Shown one piece after another: positions 35,505 through 48,065 of a stretch of 64,000 nucleotides of DNA. The position numbers were made by a program, and so were the translations under genes. Every line of letters begins with the position of its first letter. Within the stretch, counting starts at the first letter, position 1. Source of the DNA: Amia ocellicauda (lineage: Eukaryota; Chordata; Actinopteri; Amiiformes; Amiidae); contig NC_089863.1 in assembly GCF_036373705.1 (NCBI RefSeq), positions 10,117,857 through 10,181,856 on the forward strand, given 5' to 3'. The notes beneath the pieces are model-generated. The model saw only the letters and a program-made list of their open reading frames with translations. It ran no database searches and was not told the DNA's origin.

Positions 35505-35841
35505 ATGGGTATATTACTAATTCACAGAATTTTGTGTGTGTGTTGGAAAGGGGCATTTGGAGGTGTGATTTCCCCCCCCTTACCAGAGATGACATCAAAA
35601 CAGAAAGTTTTAACAATGTGTGCGGGTATTGTTTTCTTTTCCTTGATAGTTTGTGCCATATGCATTTATCGTATATCAAATGAAAGAACAAGTTGAGGCC
35701 TTAAGGGCTAATCGTCTGACAGATTACAAACACAAACTCGTGCAGATGCAGGTCAGTCCTGTACACTGTGATAAATGGCCGATTGCGCCAGCCTGTAGCT
35801 CAGGCCAGGAAGACCCGACATACGAGTCAGACACCGTTTGA
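35505..35841 (+). CDS. uncertain small membrane-protein-like segment
   Basis: From an ATG at 35589 the plus strand reads KQKVLTMCAGIVFFSLIVCA and CIYRISNERTS before a stop, a plausible single membrane helix. An overlapping frame continues with EQVEALRANRLTDYKHKLVQ, a helical, charged stretch, and ends PTYESDTV at 35841. A frameshift between the two would join helix and stalk, but I see no clear splice sites and recognise no family. It may be a broken exon or chance. Confidence 0.18.
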
Positions 35842-35969
35842 AAGTTCCTGGTCTCTAGTTTCTATATTTCATTATTTATATTTTGATAAACGTATCTGAT
35901 ACATGCATTTATAATGATCTGAAAATAATGAGTGTAAAGGGTTAAGTTACACATCAATGGATGCTAATT

Positions 35970-36066
35970 AGTATGCATTTGTGATATCAGGAATTTTTCT
36001 GATATCAAATACCAGATCATTCTTCATATCAGAAATTGTATTCCTGATATCAGCAATTATGGATTA
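35970..36066. repeat. cluster of inverted 'gatatcag' motifs
   Basis: Four copies of (c)tgatatcag/a or its relaxed form lie in alternating context within 100 bases (gtgatatcaggaatt, ctgatatcaaatacc, catatcagaaattg, cctgatatcagcaatt). This suggests the core of a palindromic repeat. Confidence 0.45.
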
Positions 36067-37705
36067 AATGTCACAACGGTTTGGCATAAGAATAAAACTA
36101 AAATTATTCTTAACAGATTACAATACATAGAGGTACAATCAGACAATCACCACCAGGGGGCGACCAACACACGCTTCAGCCTAACCCAAGTAATACATTA
36201 CAAGTGCGATTACATTAATGAATCCCCAGAACAGTGTATGAATTTATATATACATGCATGAACTATAAAATAAAAAATGCACACATACGTTCCAAAAACA
36301 ACCAATGAGAGTGAAAAAGAAAATCATGAGAATATATAAAACCCCTAACCCAATAACTTGTCCACTGTAACTAGAGCTGGCTCCGTTCTATCCTCCCTCC
36401 CTCCCCATTGCATACATCCACAATAACAGCAACAAAAACTAAATTACATAAATTAAAAGAAACCGGCAGCTGCCTCTCCTTCTCACAGTAATGAAAACAG
36501 CTCAGGCGTAAGGAAAGGTAGAGACTTGCTACCCGCCCTAGGAAGCTCATTTATATATATCCCATACCCGTGGAAACACTTCACCTCACCGGTTAGATTC
36601 GGATTGACACTTGAAAGAAAAAGAAAGGATTGGCAAGGTGTGGCTGCAGAGGGAATGAGTGATGATTATCAGTGGAGAGTAAAGAGACAATCAATTGGAT
36701 GGGAGTGTTGTTAGCTAGGAAAGCCAGAGCAGAATCAGCAGAGAAGGGAGGATTTCCCATATGAATATCCAGCATGTCACATTTTACCATAATAAAGAGG
36801 TCTGAGGCAAGCACACCCAGGAGAGTGTTATTGGGAAACTCTCCTACCAGAGGTCACAGGGTCATTATTTCAAGCACTTCATTGATTACAGCATTCAATC
36901 ACATATCACAGTTGAAAGTTGAGTATTGATTTTCTATTGTAATGCAATATTCAGGAAGATAAATCCTAATACAGTTTCATTCTGTCTGGGAGAGTTAGTT
37001 ATCTTACTGAGCACATCAGTGAAGAAAGACAATTATTACTCCTCAATTTCTTAGCAGACTTTGCTAAACATGTATCTAAGTCATATTTACTGATATGTAT
37101 AATACTGTGCATACCTATATCAGATCATTATTCTATTTAGTTATTAAAATGCATGTTAGCTAAATATTTTATATTTAAATGTTTGTTTAGACTTAGATTT
37201 AGCATCTACATTTAGGTTTAAGATAAACGTTTATTTAGTCAGAGATTTAAGATTTAACTTAAATATTTATTTTCAAAACCCAGATTTGGGATTTAGTTAA
37301 ATATTTGCTGTTTGAATAAAAATTTATTTTTCAAAATGGAGATTTTAGCATTTATTTCACTATTTATTTTTAAAATGGAATATTTATAAATGTGGAACCA
37401 AAGGCTTAAGTATTTCTTAAATCACAAATAAAAAAAATAAAAAAATAGATTTATGCCAAATCTGTGAAAGAAGATGCAAATAAAGTGTGCATTGTTTTAC
37501 ATTTGGTGCCAAATAGGCATTTGATTGTATATCAGGGTAAAGAGCGTGTCTGAATAGAGAGACCGAGACAGCGACAGAGACAGAGACAGGTACAGAGCTA
37601 TAGATATGCTAAAAGCTCTGTAGTGTCCAGGAGGGTTGGTCAGGGCTAAAATGACACATCCTGACACTGACCAAATCTACACGGTAAGTGGCGCAATTTG
37701 TTCTT
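36067..37705. other. AT-rich intergenic DNA
   Basis: 37150-37440 carries decayed 'aaatatttatttttaaaatgg' style repetition. No gene is recognised. Confidence 0.4.
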
Positions 37706-37840
37706 CAGTGTCTGTCTCCTGCCAAGAGCTCCCTGGAAAGCAAACTGCGTGTGTTGAGTGGAAAGCTGGCAGCGAGTGAGCAGACCCTGCAGAAGCAGCA
37801 GGAGGCGGAGAAAGCAATAACATTGAGCAAAACAAATGAT
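37706..37840 (+). other. coiled-coil-coding segment, possible lone exon
   Basis: The plus strand encodes SSLESKLRVLSGKLAASEQT followed by LQKQQEAEKAITLSK, a heptad-like helix similar in style to the TRIM exon at 25860. It has a weak acceptor-like pyrimidine stretch before it and no clear donor after it. It may be a relic of a second TRIM-like gene or a chance helix. Confidence 0.25.
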
Positions 37841-38825
37841 CTTCTGGGTTTGAAAATAAATCAATATAACAATAACAATGAAAGCAGCCAGTCTGGGTGG
37901 GGAGAGAGAGGCCTATTAAAGTGTGTGTGTGTTTATACTCCATGTGTGCATGTGCTTTGTGTAAACTCTGTGTGTGCAGAAATTAATCACTGAATAATGA
38001 ATACACATGCTTGAGGGAGAGAAAGGGTGTGTTCTTGGAAGGCTATAGGGTTGTGGACTCATCTTGACAGCAGAGCTGAAAACTCAGAAGATCCTTTTCT
38101 GTTTCTTGTTTCTCTTGTGGCTATTTTCCACATTCGCCGGTCAAAGGAGAAGTTCAGCCCACATTCCTGTGGTCTGCTAACACTGCAAGGACTAAAATAC
38201 AGTGAATGTCTCGCTGAACCCTGCGACACTGCAGCCCTGCTCAGGGGTTCAACACTGCACACATACCAATTAAAGACTTACTAATAAAAGGCTCAGGGGT
38301 AATGTGTGTGTTTCAGCAGCCTATGAAGTGTGAATTAATCAATCATCTGTATATTCAGTGTGGGCAGGACAGAGAGAAGGAGAGAAATATTAATTAATGT
38401 TCCATGCATCATGGAATCAAACATCATAATGTATGTGCTAGAAACCTTAACGTTTTTGTTGTGGCAGAAAAAAAAAATCTTCTAGGATTGGGATGTGACC
38501 AAATTATAATGTCTGAACAAATAGCAATAACATACCAATCTGGTGCAAAAAAAGAGTAAAAATATAGTGTAATATAGAAAGTTAGTGTATTGTTTTGTTA
38601 GGTTATGTTTTGGTTTTTGTACAGTAGCTCAGTAGCTTGCTTGCATACTGGCTAAAGTAACTGTTTTAATGACGATGACATTAAATGTGTAGCTAAAACA
38701 GATGGCTGACTGTATGTTTTTTTTTTTCTGGTTACTTTAACCTTACTAGCCACAAAAGAGCATTGTATTGAAAAATGATGGCTGTATATTTGCAAGTTTT
38801 ACTTATATATATATATATATATATA
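37841..38825. other. intergenic, ends in a (TA)n tract
   Basis: No gene is seen. A (TA)n run at 38804-38825 is the target site of the Tc1 element that follows. Confidence 0.4.
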
Positions 38826-39538
38826 CACTGATCAGCCATAACATTATGACCATCTTCCTAATATGGTGTAGGTCCCCCTTTTGCCACCAAAACAGCCCTG
38901 ACCCGTCGAGACATGGACTCCACTAGACCTCTGAAGGTGTGCTGTGGTATCTGGCACCAAGACGTTAGCAGCAGATCCTTTAAGTCCTGCAAGTTGTGAG
39001 GTGGGGCCTCCATGGATCGGACTTGTTTGTCCAGCACATCCCACAGATGCTCGATTGGATTGAGATCTGGGGAATTTGGAGGCCAAGTCAACACCCTGAA
39101 CACGTGCCCATTGTAGGTGCTTTCGGCAGTGGACAGGGGTCAGCATGGGCACCCTGACTGGTCTGCGGCTACGCAGCCCCATACGCAACAAACTGCGATG
39201 CACTGTGTGTTCTGACACCTTTCTATCAGAACCAGCATTCACTTTTTCAGCAATTTGAGCTACAGTAGCTGATCTGTTGGATCGGACCACACGGGCCAGC
39301 CTTCGCTCCCCACGTGCATCAATGAGCCTTGGCCACCCTTGACCCTGTCGCCGGTTCACCGCTTTTCCTTCCTTGGACCACTTTTGATAGGTACTGACCA
39401 CTGCAGACCGGGAACACCCCACAAGAGCTGCAGTTTTGGAGATGCTCTGACCCAGTTGTCTAGCCATCACAATTTGGCCTGATTATCAGTGTTATTCACT
39501 TCACCTGTCAGTGGTCATGATGTTATGGTTGATAGGTG
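38826..39538 (-). mobile_element. Tc1-like transposon family A, deletion derivative 2
   Basis: The ends read cactgatcagccataacatt at 38826 and, inverted, the equivalent ending at 39538, both against TA. From 39470 the minus strand encodes the N-terminal half: MMARQLGQSISKTAALVGCS, two helix-turn-helix segments and VRVPMLTPVHCRKHLQWAR. A deletion then removes both catalytic aspartates, and the C-terminal block with PNSPDLNPIEHLWDVLDKQ resumes in a shifted frame (39103-38860). It is non-autonomous. Confidence 0.92.
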
Positions 39539-39714
39539 TATATATAACATATTATATTATAAAATAACTCCCATAAAAAATAACAAAAAGATGATGCTTA
39601 ATTTTCTACTGTTTCAAAGCAACAGTAAAGTCGGACATGTTTTTGTACAGTGTCCATGGGTATCCTGAAAGGCGCTTCTAAATAAAATATATTATTCTTA
39701 TTATTATTTGTATT
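39539..39714. other. AT-rich spacer
   Basis: No recognisable feature. Confidence 0.4.
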
Positions 39715-40437
39715 CTTATTCTCAAGAAACCAACACTTGACCCCACCTCTCCTCAGAACTACCGCCCTGTCTCTCTACTCCCCTTCCTCTCAAAGACTCT
39801 CGAGCGGGCGGTCCACCATCAGCTCTCTGACTTTCTGTCCCAACACTCACTCCTTGATCCTTGACCTCTGGGACTGCTCTCACCTGGTTCTCCTCCTACA
39901 TCAGTGACCGGTCCTACCAAGTGACATAGCGAGGCTCCTCATCCACCCCTCAACCTCAACTCACAGGCGATCCCCAAGGCTCCGTCCTGGCTCCTGTTCT
40001 CTCTCTACACTCGGTCCCTGGGCCCCCTCATCAAATCCCATGGTTTCTCCTACGCTGATGATGCTATTTCCGCCCGGATGCACTCGCATCACCTCAAGCT
40101 CAACCTCTCCAAATCGGATCTCCTGTTTTTCTCTCACTCTTCCTCACCTTCTGCTGACCTCCCCATCTCGATCCCCTTGGAATCCACCACACTCTCTCCT
40201 ACTTCTTCCACTAAAAATCTAGGAGTCACCCTCGATCCTGCGCTCTCCTACACCCAGCACATCACCACATTGACACGCACCTGCAGATTCTTCCTGAGCA
40301 ACATACGCCGGATCCGTCCCTTCCTCACCGACTACTCGACTCAGCTACTCGTCCAGTCACTGGTCCTCTCCTGCCTGGACTACTGCAACTCCCTCCTGGC
40401 CAGCCTGCCTGCAACTACTACCCGCACTACAGTTTGA
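39715..40437 (+). mobile_element. L2-like LINE reverse transcriptase remnant
   Basis: The plus strand begins with a block equivalent to PTLDPTSPQNYRPVSLLPFL and SKTLERAVHHQLSDFL. It continues past frame breaks to HHLKLNLSKSDLLFFS and KNLGVTLDPALSYTQHITTL, then QSLVLSCLDYCNSLLASLPA. These are late reverse transcriptase and connection motifs of L2/Rex-type fish LINEs. The catalytic region between 39850 and 40060 is compressed, so the copy is deleted and dead. It ends at a hAT-like end (cagtttgagaacccctgg). Confidence 0.82.
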
Positions 40438-40799
40438 GAACCCCTGGTCTAGATAGACTTATTTAAACCTGCAAAGCGTGTAATAGATATTAGTCAGGAC
40501 ATCTTTTGACTGACAGACTTCAGACACATGATGGGGTTCTGATGACTATGACTGAGCCTGAGGCAAAAACTTGTAAACCACTGAACGTATGACATTTTTA
40601 TGTAAAATCTTAAATTACCAAATAAAGGTGGATGTCAAAAGCCAACAGTGCTTGCTCAATGAGGATGTGGTGTTATAACTTCCTCAGTTCCAGTTCGTTG
40701 GTTGTCATACCCCATCTGTGACGAGGTATGATGAGTTGTGTGCTCCGACATGCCTCTTGTGGCACCACTGTTGTACTCAGCTGTTATTTTACTGTAGCC
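40438..40799. other. intergenic, no gene seen
   Basis: It starts with a 'gagaacccctggtctaga' hAT-like end. Nothing else is recognised. Confidence 0.35.
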
Positions 40800-40985
40800 C
40801 ATCTGTTACAAGTCTTGTCGGCCTCTTTCATCAACCAAGCTGTTTCCGAGCACAGGATTGTCTGGACGTATTCTCAGTACACCCGTGACACTGACATACA
40901 TGAAACCCCCAGCAAGGTTGTTGTTTCTGACACACACATACCGGCATGTCTGGTGCCAACTACCATCCCTACCATCAGACCATTT
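40800..40985 (-). mobile_element. diverged Tc1-like N-terminal fragment
   Basis: 'catcaaccaagctgtttccg', 'gagcacaggattg' and 'tgtctggtgccaactaccat' align with the family B element at 34100-34260 (catcaacaaggcattttcgc, cacaggactgcc, cgtctggcaccaactaccat). Divergence is high and no frame remains. Confidence 0.45.
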
Positions 40986-41317
40986 TCCTGCAGGACACAA
41001 TACCTGCATGAATCCTGTAGGATGCCTGCATGCTGGCTGGCTCTGACACAAATGAATCACTGGCAGGGACTCACTGAGAAAAAACAACTTTTAAAGGATC
41101 ATGCCTGCGGGAGGGTACACTTTGGGCAGGAGGAAGGAAGGCAGGGGCTGTTGTAAAGAATAATAAAATAATAAAATGTTAAACTTAGAAAAAGCATATG
41201 TTTGTCCATTCTCAGTTTACAGGCTACAGTATAATTTGTTATATTGTCATTCATGGTGGCAGCGGGAGTTCTCACTCGAGAGTGGCCGGGTGGGGGCGTA
41301 GTCTATATGGTCTACAC

Positions 41318-41882
41318 CAGTGGCTCTCACACCTGTTCTGGAGTATCACTTACCCTGCTGGATTTTGTTCCAACCGAGCTCTCAATTACTTAATTACTAA
41401 TAATTTCGTAAGTCAGAGTCTTTTAATAATTTTTAACAGCAGGGGTTAAAGTATAACATTGTATAAGGAACCTCAAGAACCCAACTTTTTATCAGTTACA
41501 CAATTTAAAGAGTCACGTAATCAAATTACTTCAATTAAGTGTTATTATTACTTGAATTCTTATGACACCCTCATCCAGGGTGTTACAATATATCGAAATG
41601 ATCTTTTACTTATTTATACCCATAGGCATTAACTAGAGCAATCAAAGTAAATTACCTTGATCAAGGGTACCACAGCAGTTGGTACACAGTTAGCGCTTTT
41701 CCACCGACATGGAGCACTAAGTGTCCTCCACCTGGGATCACACCTGTCGGCCTATGCTTCAGAGTCCAGAGCCCTGACCACTAATCCACATTACTGCCTG
41801 CATTCATTTAGTAATTGAGAGCTCAGTTGGAACAAAAACCAGAAGGGTAGTTGGTCCTCTAGGACAGGTTTGAGAACCCCTG
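41318..41882. mobile_element. hAT-like MITE with nested SINE
   Basis: The ends form an inverted repeat of about 70 bases (cagtggctctcacacctgtt versus caggggttctcaaacctgtc, both leading to 'tgttccaac.gagctctcaat'). The element is flanked by GTCTACAC at 41310-41317 and GTCTAGGC at 41883-41890, an 8-bp duplication with two mismatches. The interior at about 41560-41790 holds a SINE in reverse orientation. No transposase is encoded. Confidence 0.8.
41560..41790 (-). mobile_element. tRNA-derived SINE inside the MITE
   Basis: 'caccctcatccagggtgtta', 'tatacccataggcattaact', 'gatcaagggtaccacagcag' and 'cacctgggatcacacctgtc' follow the reversed SINE order seen at 32335. It is older and more diverged. 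Confidence 0.6.
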
Positions 41883-42189
41883 GTCTAGGCCGCGTGTGTC
41901 TATGTTTCACCCCCGTGGCGGTCCCTTACCCAACGCACATTTGTCTATCCCTGAAAGGCTGGCGTGCTGACGTCAGGTGTAGGAACACTTTGTGTATAGT
42001 AGGAAAAGTATTCCCCCTCAGTTTCTATTATTTTTTTAATTTTTTTAAAGGGCATATTAAATGTTCTATTATAAAAACACACAAAAACAACAGTATGAAA
42101 AATAGTATGAAGACACACCATTGCGAGAAGTTGAACTGCAGAAGGACAAATGCTAATTGAGCTGATTGTATAACTAGCAACTGCCATTC

Positions 42190-42420
42190 CCCTCAGCATC
42201 AGTCAGTACAGGACAGTGTAGTACCATTACATTACATTACATTACATTACCATTACAATTATAATACAGTACCATTGAATTACAATACAATACAGTACAG
42301 TACAAAATGGTACAATTCCACCATAATACAGTCTAGTATGATACAGTACAGCACAGTATAATGCAGTACAGTAAAATACCAATACAATACTATACAGTAC
42401 AATACTGAGAGATGCTGTCA
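42190..42420. repeat. degenerate 5-bp microsatellite
   Basis: Runs of attac, tacag and tacaa repeats lie just downstream of the receptor gene's 3' end. Similar 'tacag/tagta' runs are scattered through the right third of the window. Confidence 0.7.
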
Positions 42421-42539
42421 GAGGTGACATGCTGTCCAGACTCAGCTTCCCGGCTGTGTGGGGTTCAGTTTCAACACTAACCCAAAACACTTGCACAATA
42501 CATGCATACGCACACGCACACGCACACGCACACGCACAC

Positions 42540-44362
42540 TCAGAGCACTTCATCCGTGGTTATCAGGGTCTTGACTTCTGCCGTCCCGTTCTTGCTACAC
42601 CTTCCCCCAGCCCCTTCTCCGTCCTGCAGCCTCACACTGGCCTGCCCCACTGCCTGCCCTGGCCCTCCCGCCCAGCCCCTGTCCTTGCTGCGGGTGGAGC
42701 CCAGTGCGGGGAGGTTGACAGAGAACTTGCGCAGGGCGGACATCTCGGCGCTAGAGGAGCGCAGGGAGGAGCCACGGGTGGAGCCGGTGGTCTCGGAGCA
42801 GGTGGCGTCGAACAGGCGCGCCATGAAACTCAGGCCGGCCCGGCGGATGTGGGAGCTGCCGGCGAAGACATACAGCACCGGGTTCACGCTGCTGCTCAGG
42901 AAGGCGAAGGCCGTCACGTTGGGCCGGGCAGTCTTTGCCGCGTTCAGCGCCTGCTGCGCTGCCGCCGTGCTCCCCAGCAGCCCTGACACCTGGTGGAGGG
43001 CAGGATGAAGGGGGAGCAGAACGACAGAGGCATAGAGGTATGTTAGAGGTGGGGGAGGACAGAAGGGTGGGTGATATAGAGGGTGGGGGCAGAAAGATGG
43101 TGAGATGGATTGACAAAGGGACACACACACGACAGTGAGATAAAATCTTTAGAATTGTCTCAAAAACTATTTAAATATATGTTTTAATTGTTCATTTTAT
43201 AGATTTTTCTTATTCTATAACCTATTTGGTACCAGGTGTTATCTGGACTAGAGGGCTCAGTTTTGACTAGACAGTGTGCACTATAGTATAGTGTAGTATA
43301 GTATAGTATAGTATAGGGTGGGGGGCGGATGGTACCTGCAGCAGGTTGACCAGGTGGTAGGGTGCCCAGAAGACGGCGAAGGCGGCAATGATGAGCAGGA
43401 TGAGGCGGCTGCCCCGGCCGCGGCCCTGAAACATGGCGCTGCGCAGACGCCACACCACGCCAGCGTAGCACAGCACGATCACCGCGAACGGCAGCATGAA
43501 GCCCAGCAGCGTCTCCCACAGGTACTGGAACACCTGGTGCCGCGGATCTCTCCAGTGATATGGCATGCAGATATACACAGGTACCTTCTCCAGCTTGATG
43601 TTACTAAAGCAGAGGGGGAGAGAGGTTGCTTTTGGAGAGAGGGAGAGGGGGGCTGACTGACTGACTGACACACTCACTGACTAATACACTGACTGACACA
43701 CTGACTGACTGACAAACTGCCTGACTGACTGACACACTGCCTGACTGACACACTGACTGACAAACTGCCTGATGCCTCCCTCCTGTGCCTCTCCCCTTCC
43801 CCAGCCCCAGCTTGGCTTCTCACCTGCGGTAGAAGGGCATGGGCAGGGCAAGCAGGAAGGCCAATGTCCACAGCCCCAGCAGGATGCACAGCAGGGCACG
43901 GCGGGTGCGCAGGCGCTGGGACACGAAGGGCCGCGCCACGGCCAGCCAGCGGTCAGCGCTCATCAGGCAGATGAGGTAGATGGAGGCGTACATGTTGACA
44001 CAGCACAGGTAGTGCACCAGCTTGCACACTGCTGACCCGAACTCCCAGCCCCGCCCCCCCGCCAGGAAGCGCAGGAAGAGCGGGGCGGTGAGGAGCACCA
44101 GGGCATCCGCCACAGCCAGGTTGAGCACAAGCAGGCAGGTGACCGAGCGGCGGGTCACCCGGAACAGGATGGTCCACACCACGAACAGGTTCCCGGGGAA
44201 ACCCAGCAGGAAGGCCAGGAGGAGGATGGCGATGCCCACTTGGCTCGAGATGCTGAGGCCGGTGGCGGGCAAGGAGGAGGAGTTGGAGGTGGAGTTGGAT
44301 AGGAAGACGAGCTTGGGGAGAAGGGAGGGGCTGGAGTGGTTGACGCCCAGCAGAGGGTCCAT
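42540..44362 (-). CDS. ltb4r: leukotriene B4 receptor-like GPCR with three coding exons
   Basis: Exons on the minus strand: 44362-43824, 43603-43336 and 42989-42540, with GT-AG introns; 418 residues in total. The start has a good context (aaaaATGG). The extracellular N-terminus has glycosylation sites at N8, N23 and N27. Seven membrane helices follow: helix 1 with GFPGN, helix 2 with LAVAD, a helix 3 cysteine at 113, DRW in place of DRY at 137-139, an extracellular-loop cysteine at 192, FWAPYHLVN in helix 6 and NPVLY at 305-309. The tail motif AGLSFMARLFDAT matches BLT receptors. The family senses leukotriene B4 and signals through Gi to steer leukocytes. Intron 1 falls after helix 4 (phase 2, residue 180) and intron 2 after helix 6 (phase 0, after VNLLQ). 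Mammalian BLT1 and BLT2 have uninterrupted coding regions, so this structure is unusual. Intron 1 is filled with ctgactgacaca repeats. BLT1 is the nearest match by eye. Confidence 0.92.
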
Positions 44363-46229
44363 TTTTAGGTTTAGTTTAGTTTAATAAGGAGAATGGGGGT
44401 GTGGTGAAAACACCCAGGGGAGGGGAGGTGTGAGGTGAGGGGGGGACTTATATACAGAAGTGGGGTATGGGGCCGAGTCTGTGGGAGAGAAGGAGAGAGA
44501 TGTCCATTGAAGTCAAGGTCATGCAACTGTCAGCCTCAGCCACAAAACCAACTAGAACTATTACAATTCAGTCTGTGGACAAAATCCACCCTTGTGTGGT
44601 CCATTGCTGACCTCTGTATGTTGTGTTTTCTCAGAAAGGGTGTGAAAGAGGAATTAAACTGCAGTAAAATGAGTTTACCACAGGGTGGCAGTATTCCTGT
44701 GAAGAACAATCTCACACTCGTTTGAAGACTACATTACTGTACACTATACTACACAACACTACACTACACTGCACTGTTCCGCAGGGCCTGTCCTCAGAGA
44801 GCACAGCTGTGGGGCAGTGTAGTGACCCTGGCAGAGTGCTATATGAGGGATTGTCGGGGGACTGAGGGGCTGGGCTGACAGCAGTGTGTTGGCAGCACCT
44901 GCTGTTCTCTCTTACTGTCGAGGGATCAGAAAAGAGAATCATTGTGCTCCCCTCCTTCCTGCATAAACCCCAACCAAAACCAATACCAGCCCCAGCCACA
45001 CATCTGACAGGATGCCACACCGGAAACATACGACACAGCTTCCTCTATTGTTTTCCTCTTGGTATTTTAAGAACAAAAAAATCACCCTTTCTTTTTTTCC
45101 CCTAACCACATATATAACGAAAACAAGAAATCAAATCATAATTTTAAGGTAGATCAAAGAGGGATATGTGAAACGAGACATACTTTTTAAGAGTCTTTCT
45201 GTTCCCCAAAAGAAGGGAAATATTATAATTCAGTGTCAACTCTCTCTGTCTTCCACTGTCTGGAATCATTATTGCAGAAGTGCCAAAATGTATTTTATTT
45301 GGGGGGGGAGTGTGTTGGGGGGGGCGGGGTTGTGGGGCATTGAGGAATATTTGGATGATAGATTCAGCTTGCAATAGTTGTATGGGTGTTTGTCATTTTG
45401 CAAATCTCAGGCAGGTGAATTTTTTTATTTGATTTGGTCTATTTATTTATTTATTTTGCAGCTACACTTGGTTAATTCATGCCTCACGGTATCTGTGTTA
45501 GGGTGCAATGTGCGCCATGTTTCTCTCTCTAACTGTTTTGTTTTGCGTTCTTGGTGATTTCTTCTGATATTTCTGATGCTATTTTTTTTTCACCTCTTGT
45601 TTTTCTTGTTTTAATCTTTTTATCCGGACACTGTTGGCCTCGCCTCTGTTGTTAATGTTTTCACAACTCATACTGAAAACAGCACATCCTCTAGCTCTTC
45701 CTCTTCCTACCCCATTGCGACACAGACACCAAGACACTCTGACACACAGGCACGCAGGCACACACACACATACACATACACACACGAGCACACACTTGCA
45801 GGCACACACAGACACGGAGACGCTCAATCACATTCACACACAGACACACACATCCTTAGAAAGACACATGCACAATTTGTCATTACCAGACACAAATTTA
45901 AAAAAGTACACATACTCAAGCATATACACAAACACATCTGTGGTGTGTATCTGTGTTTGTGTCAGTCAACACAGCGAGTATGCACACATAGACACATGGA
46001 GACATATGGAGACACACAGAGACACGCAGAGACACATCGACACATGAGACAACCTGTCACAGGACACAGGAAGGAGACCACACTGTGTGTAATCTCTCCA
46101 TTGGGACAGACTAGGCAACAGGCAAGTGGGGAGGGGCAGTGTAGGAAGTGCAATTGTCGTCACTTCACTGCAACCCAGAGAGAAGGACACTCTGTAAAAA
46201 CATAGTGACATTGCGTGATCGTTAACTGG
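44363..46229. other. spacer between receptor gene and minisatellite
   Basis: 44363-44480 is G-rich, upstream of the receptor start, and may be its promoter and leader. 45715-46050 is rich in cacaca/gacaca repeats. A G-run sits at about 45300. No other gene is seen. Confidence 0.4.
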
Positions 46230-48065
46230 CAAACGCTGGCACTAAGTGACGCACACTGACCCACACTGGCACACACTGACTCATGCCAATGTACACAGGC
46301 ACAGACTGGCTGATATTGACACACATTGAAGCATACTAGCACAAACTGACCCCCCATGATGCACACTGGCACACACTGACTCATTCCAATGTACACTGGC
46401 ACAGATGGGCACACATTAATGCACATTTAAGCATACTTGGCGAACACTGATGCACACTTGCACACACTAACCCAAATTAACACACTGACACACTGACATT
46501 AACCAGCACACTGATCCAAACTTACACACTGGCACACACTGACTCATGCCAATGTACACTGGCAGAGATGGGCACACATTAACACACACTGAAGCATACT
46601 GGCAAACACATTGACCCACACTGACACTTACTAACACACTGACACACACTGACACACACTAATATACTGGCCCACACTGACACACTGACACACACTGACA
46701 CACACTAATATACTGGCCCACACTGACACACACTGACACACACTAATATACTGGCCCACACTGACACACACTAATATACTGGCCCACACTAACACACTGA
46801 CACACACTGACACACACTAATATACTGGCCCACACTGACACACACTGACACACACTAATATACTGACCCACACTGACACGCTGACACACACTGACACACA
46901 CTAATATACTGGCCCACACTGACACGATGACACACACTGACACACACTAATATACTGGCCCACACTGACACACTGACACACACTGACACACACTAATATA
47001 CTGACCCACACTGACACACTGACACACACTGACACACACTAATATACTGAATCACACTGACACACTGACACACACTAATATACTGACCCACACTGACACA
47101 CTGACACACATTGACACACACTAATATACTGAATCACACTGACACACTGACACACACTAATATACTGACCCACACTGACACACTGACACACACTGACACA
47201 CACTAATATACTGAATCACACTGACACACTGACACACACTAATATACTGACCCACACTGACACACTGACACACATTGACACACACTAATATACTGAATCA
47301 CACTGACACACTGACACACACTAATATACTGACCCACACTGACACACTGACACACACTGACACACACTAATATACTGAATCACACTGACACACTGACACA
47401 CACTAATATACTGACCCACACTCACACACACTGACACACACTAATATACTGACCCACACTGACACACTGACACACACTGACACACACTAATATACTGGCC
47501 CACACTGACACACACTAATATACTCACCCACACTGACACACTGACACACACTAATATACTGACCCACACTGACACACTGACACACACTGACACACACTAA
47601 TATACTGGCCCACACTGACACACACTGACACACACTAATATACTCACCCACACTGACACACTGACACACACTAATATACTGACCCACACTGACACACTGA
47701 CACACACTGACACACACTAATATACTGGCCCACACTGACACACACTAATATACTCACCCACACTGACACACTGACACACACTAATATACTGACCCACACT
47801 CACACACACTGACACACACTAATATACTCACCCACACTGACACACTGACACACACTAATATACTGACCCACACTGACACACTGACACACACTGACACACA
47901 CTAATATACTGGCCCACACTGACCCACACTGACATTAACTAACACACTGACACACACTAATATACTGGCCCACACTGACACACTAACTCACACTGACACA
48001 CTTACACACACTGCGACATTGACCCAAACTAACACACTGACACACTGACCCTAACTAACACACTG
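46230..48065. repeat. 1.8-kb minisatellite with higher-order repeats
   Basis: The array is built from 'cacactgacacactgac' and 'cacacactaatatactgacc/ggcc' units. 'aatatactgaatcac' recurs about every 82 bases between 47041 and 47370. A block with 'tactcaccca' recurs about every 110-120 bases between 47520 and 47760. The left edge (46230-46600) is more degenerate. Open frames across it are products of the repeat. Confidence 0.95.

Noticed and set aside
15948..44362. Conserved linkage of BLT receptors with the mammalian chymase/granzyme locus
   Set aside because: In humans LTB4R and the chymase locus both lie on chromosome 14, but the protease here has tryptase/PRSS27-type motifs (CW..CWGDIGEN) and an extended propeptide, not granzyme features. 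The similarity of arrangement is therefore not supported.
46467..47741. Several open frames rich in SVCQCVSV
   Set aside because: These are translations of the cacactgac minisatellite and have no independent support.
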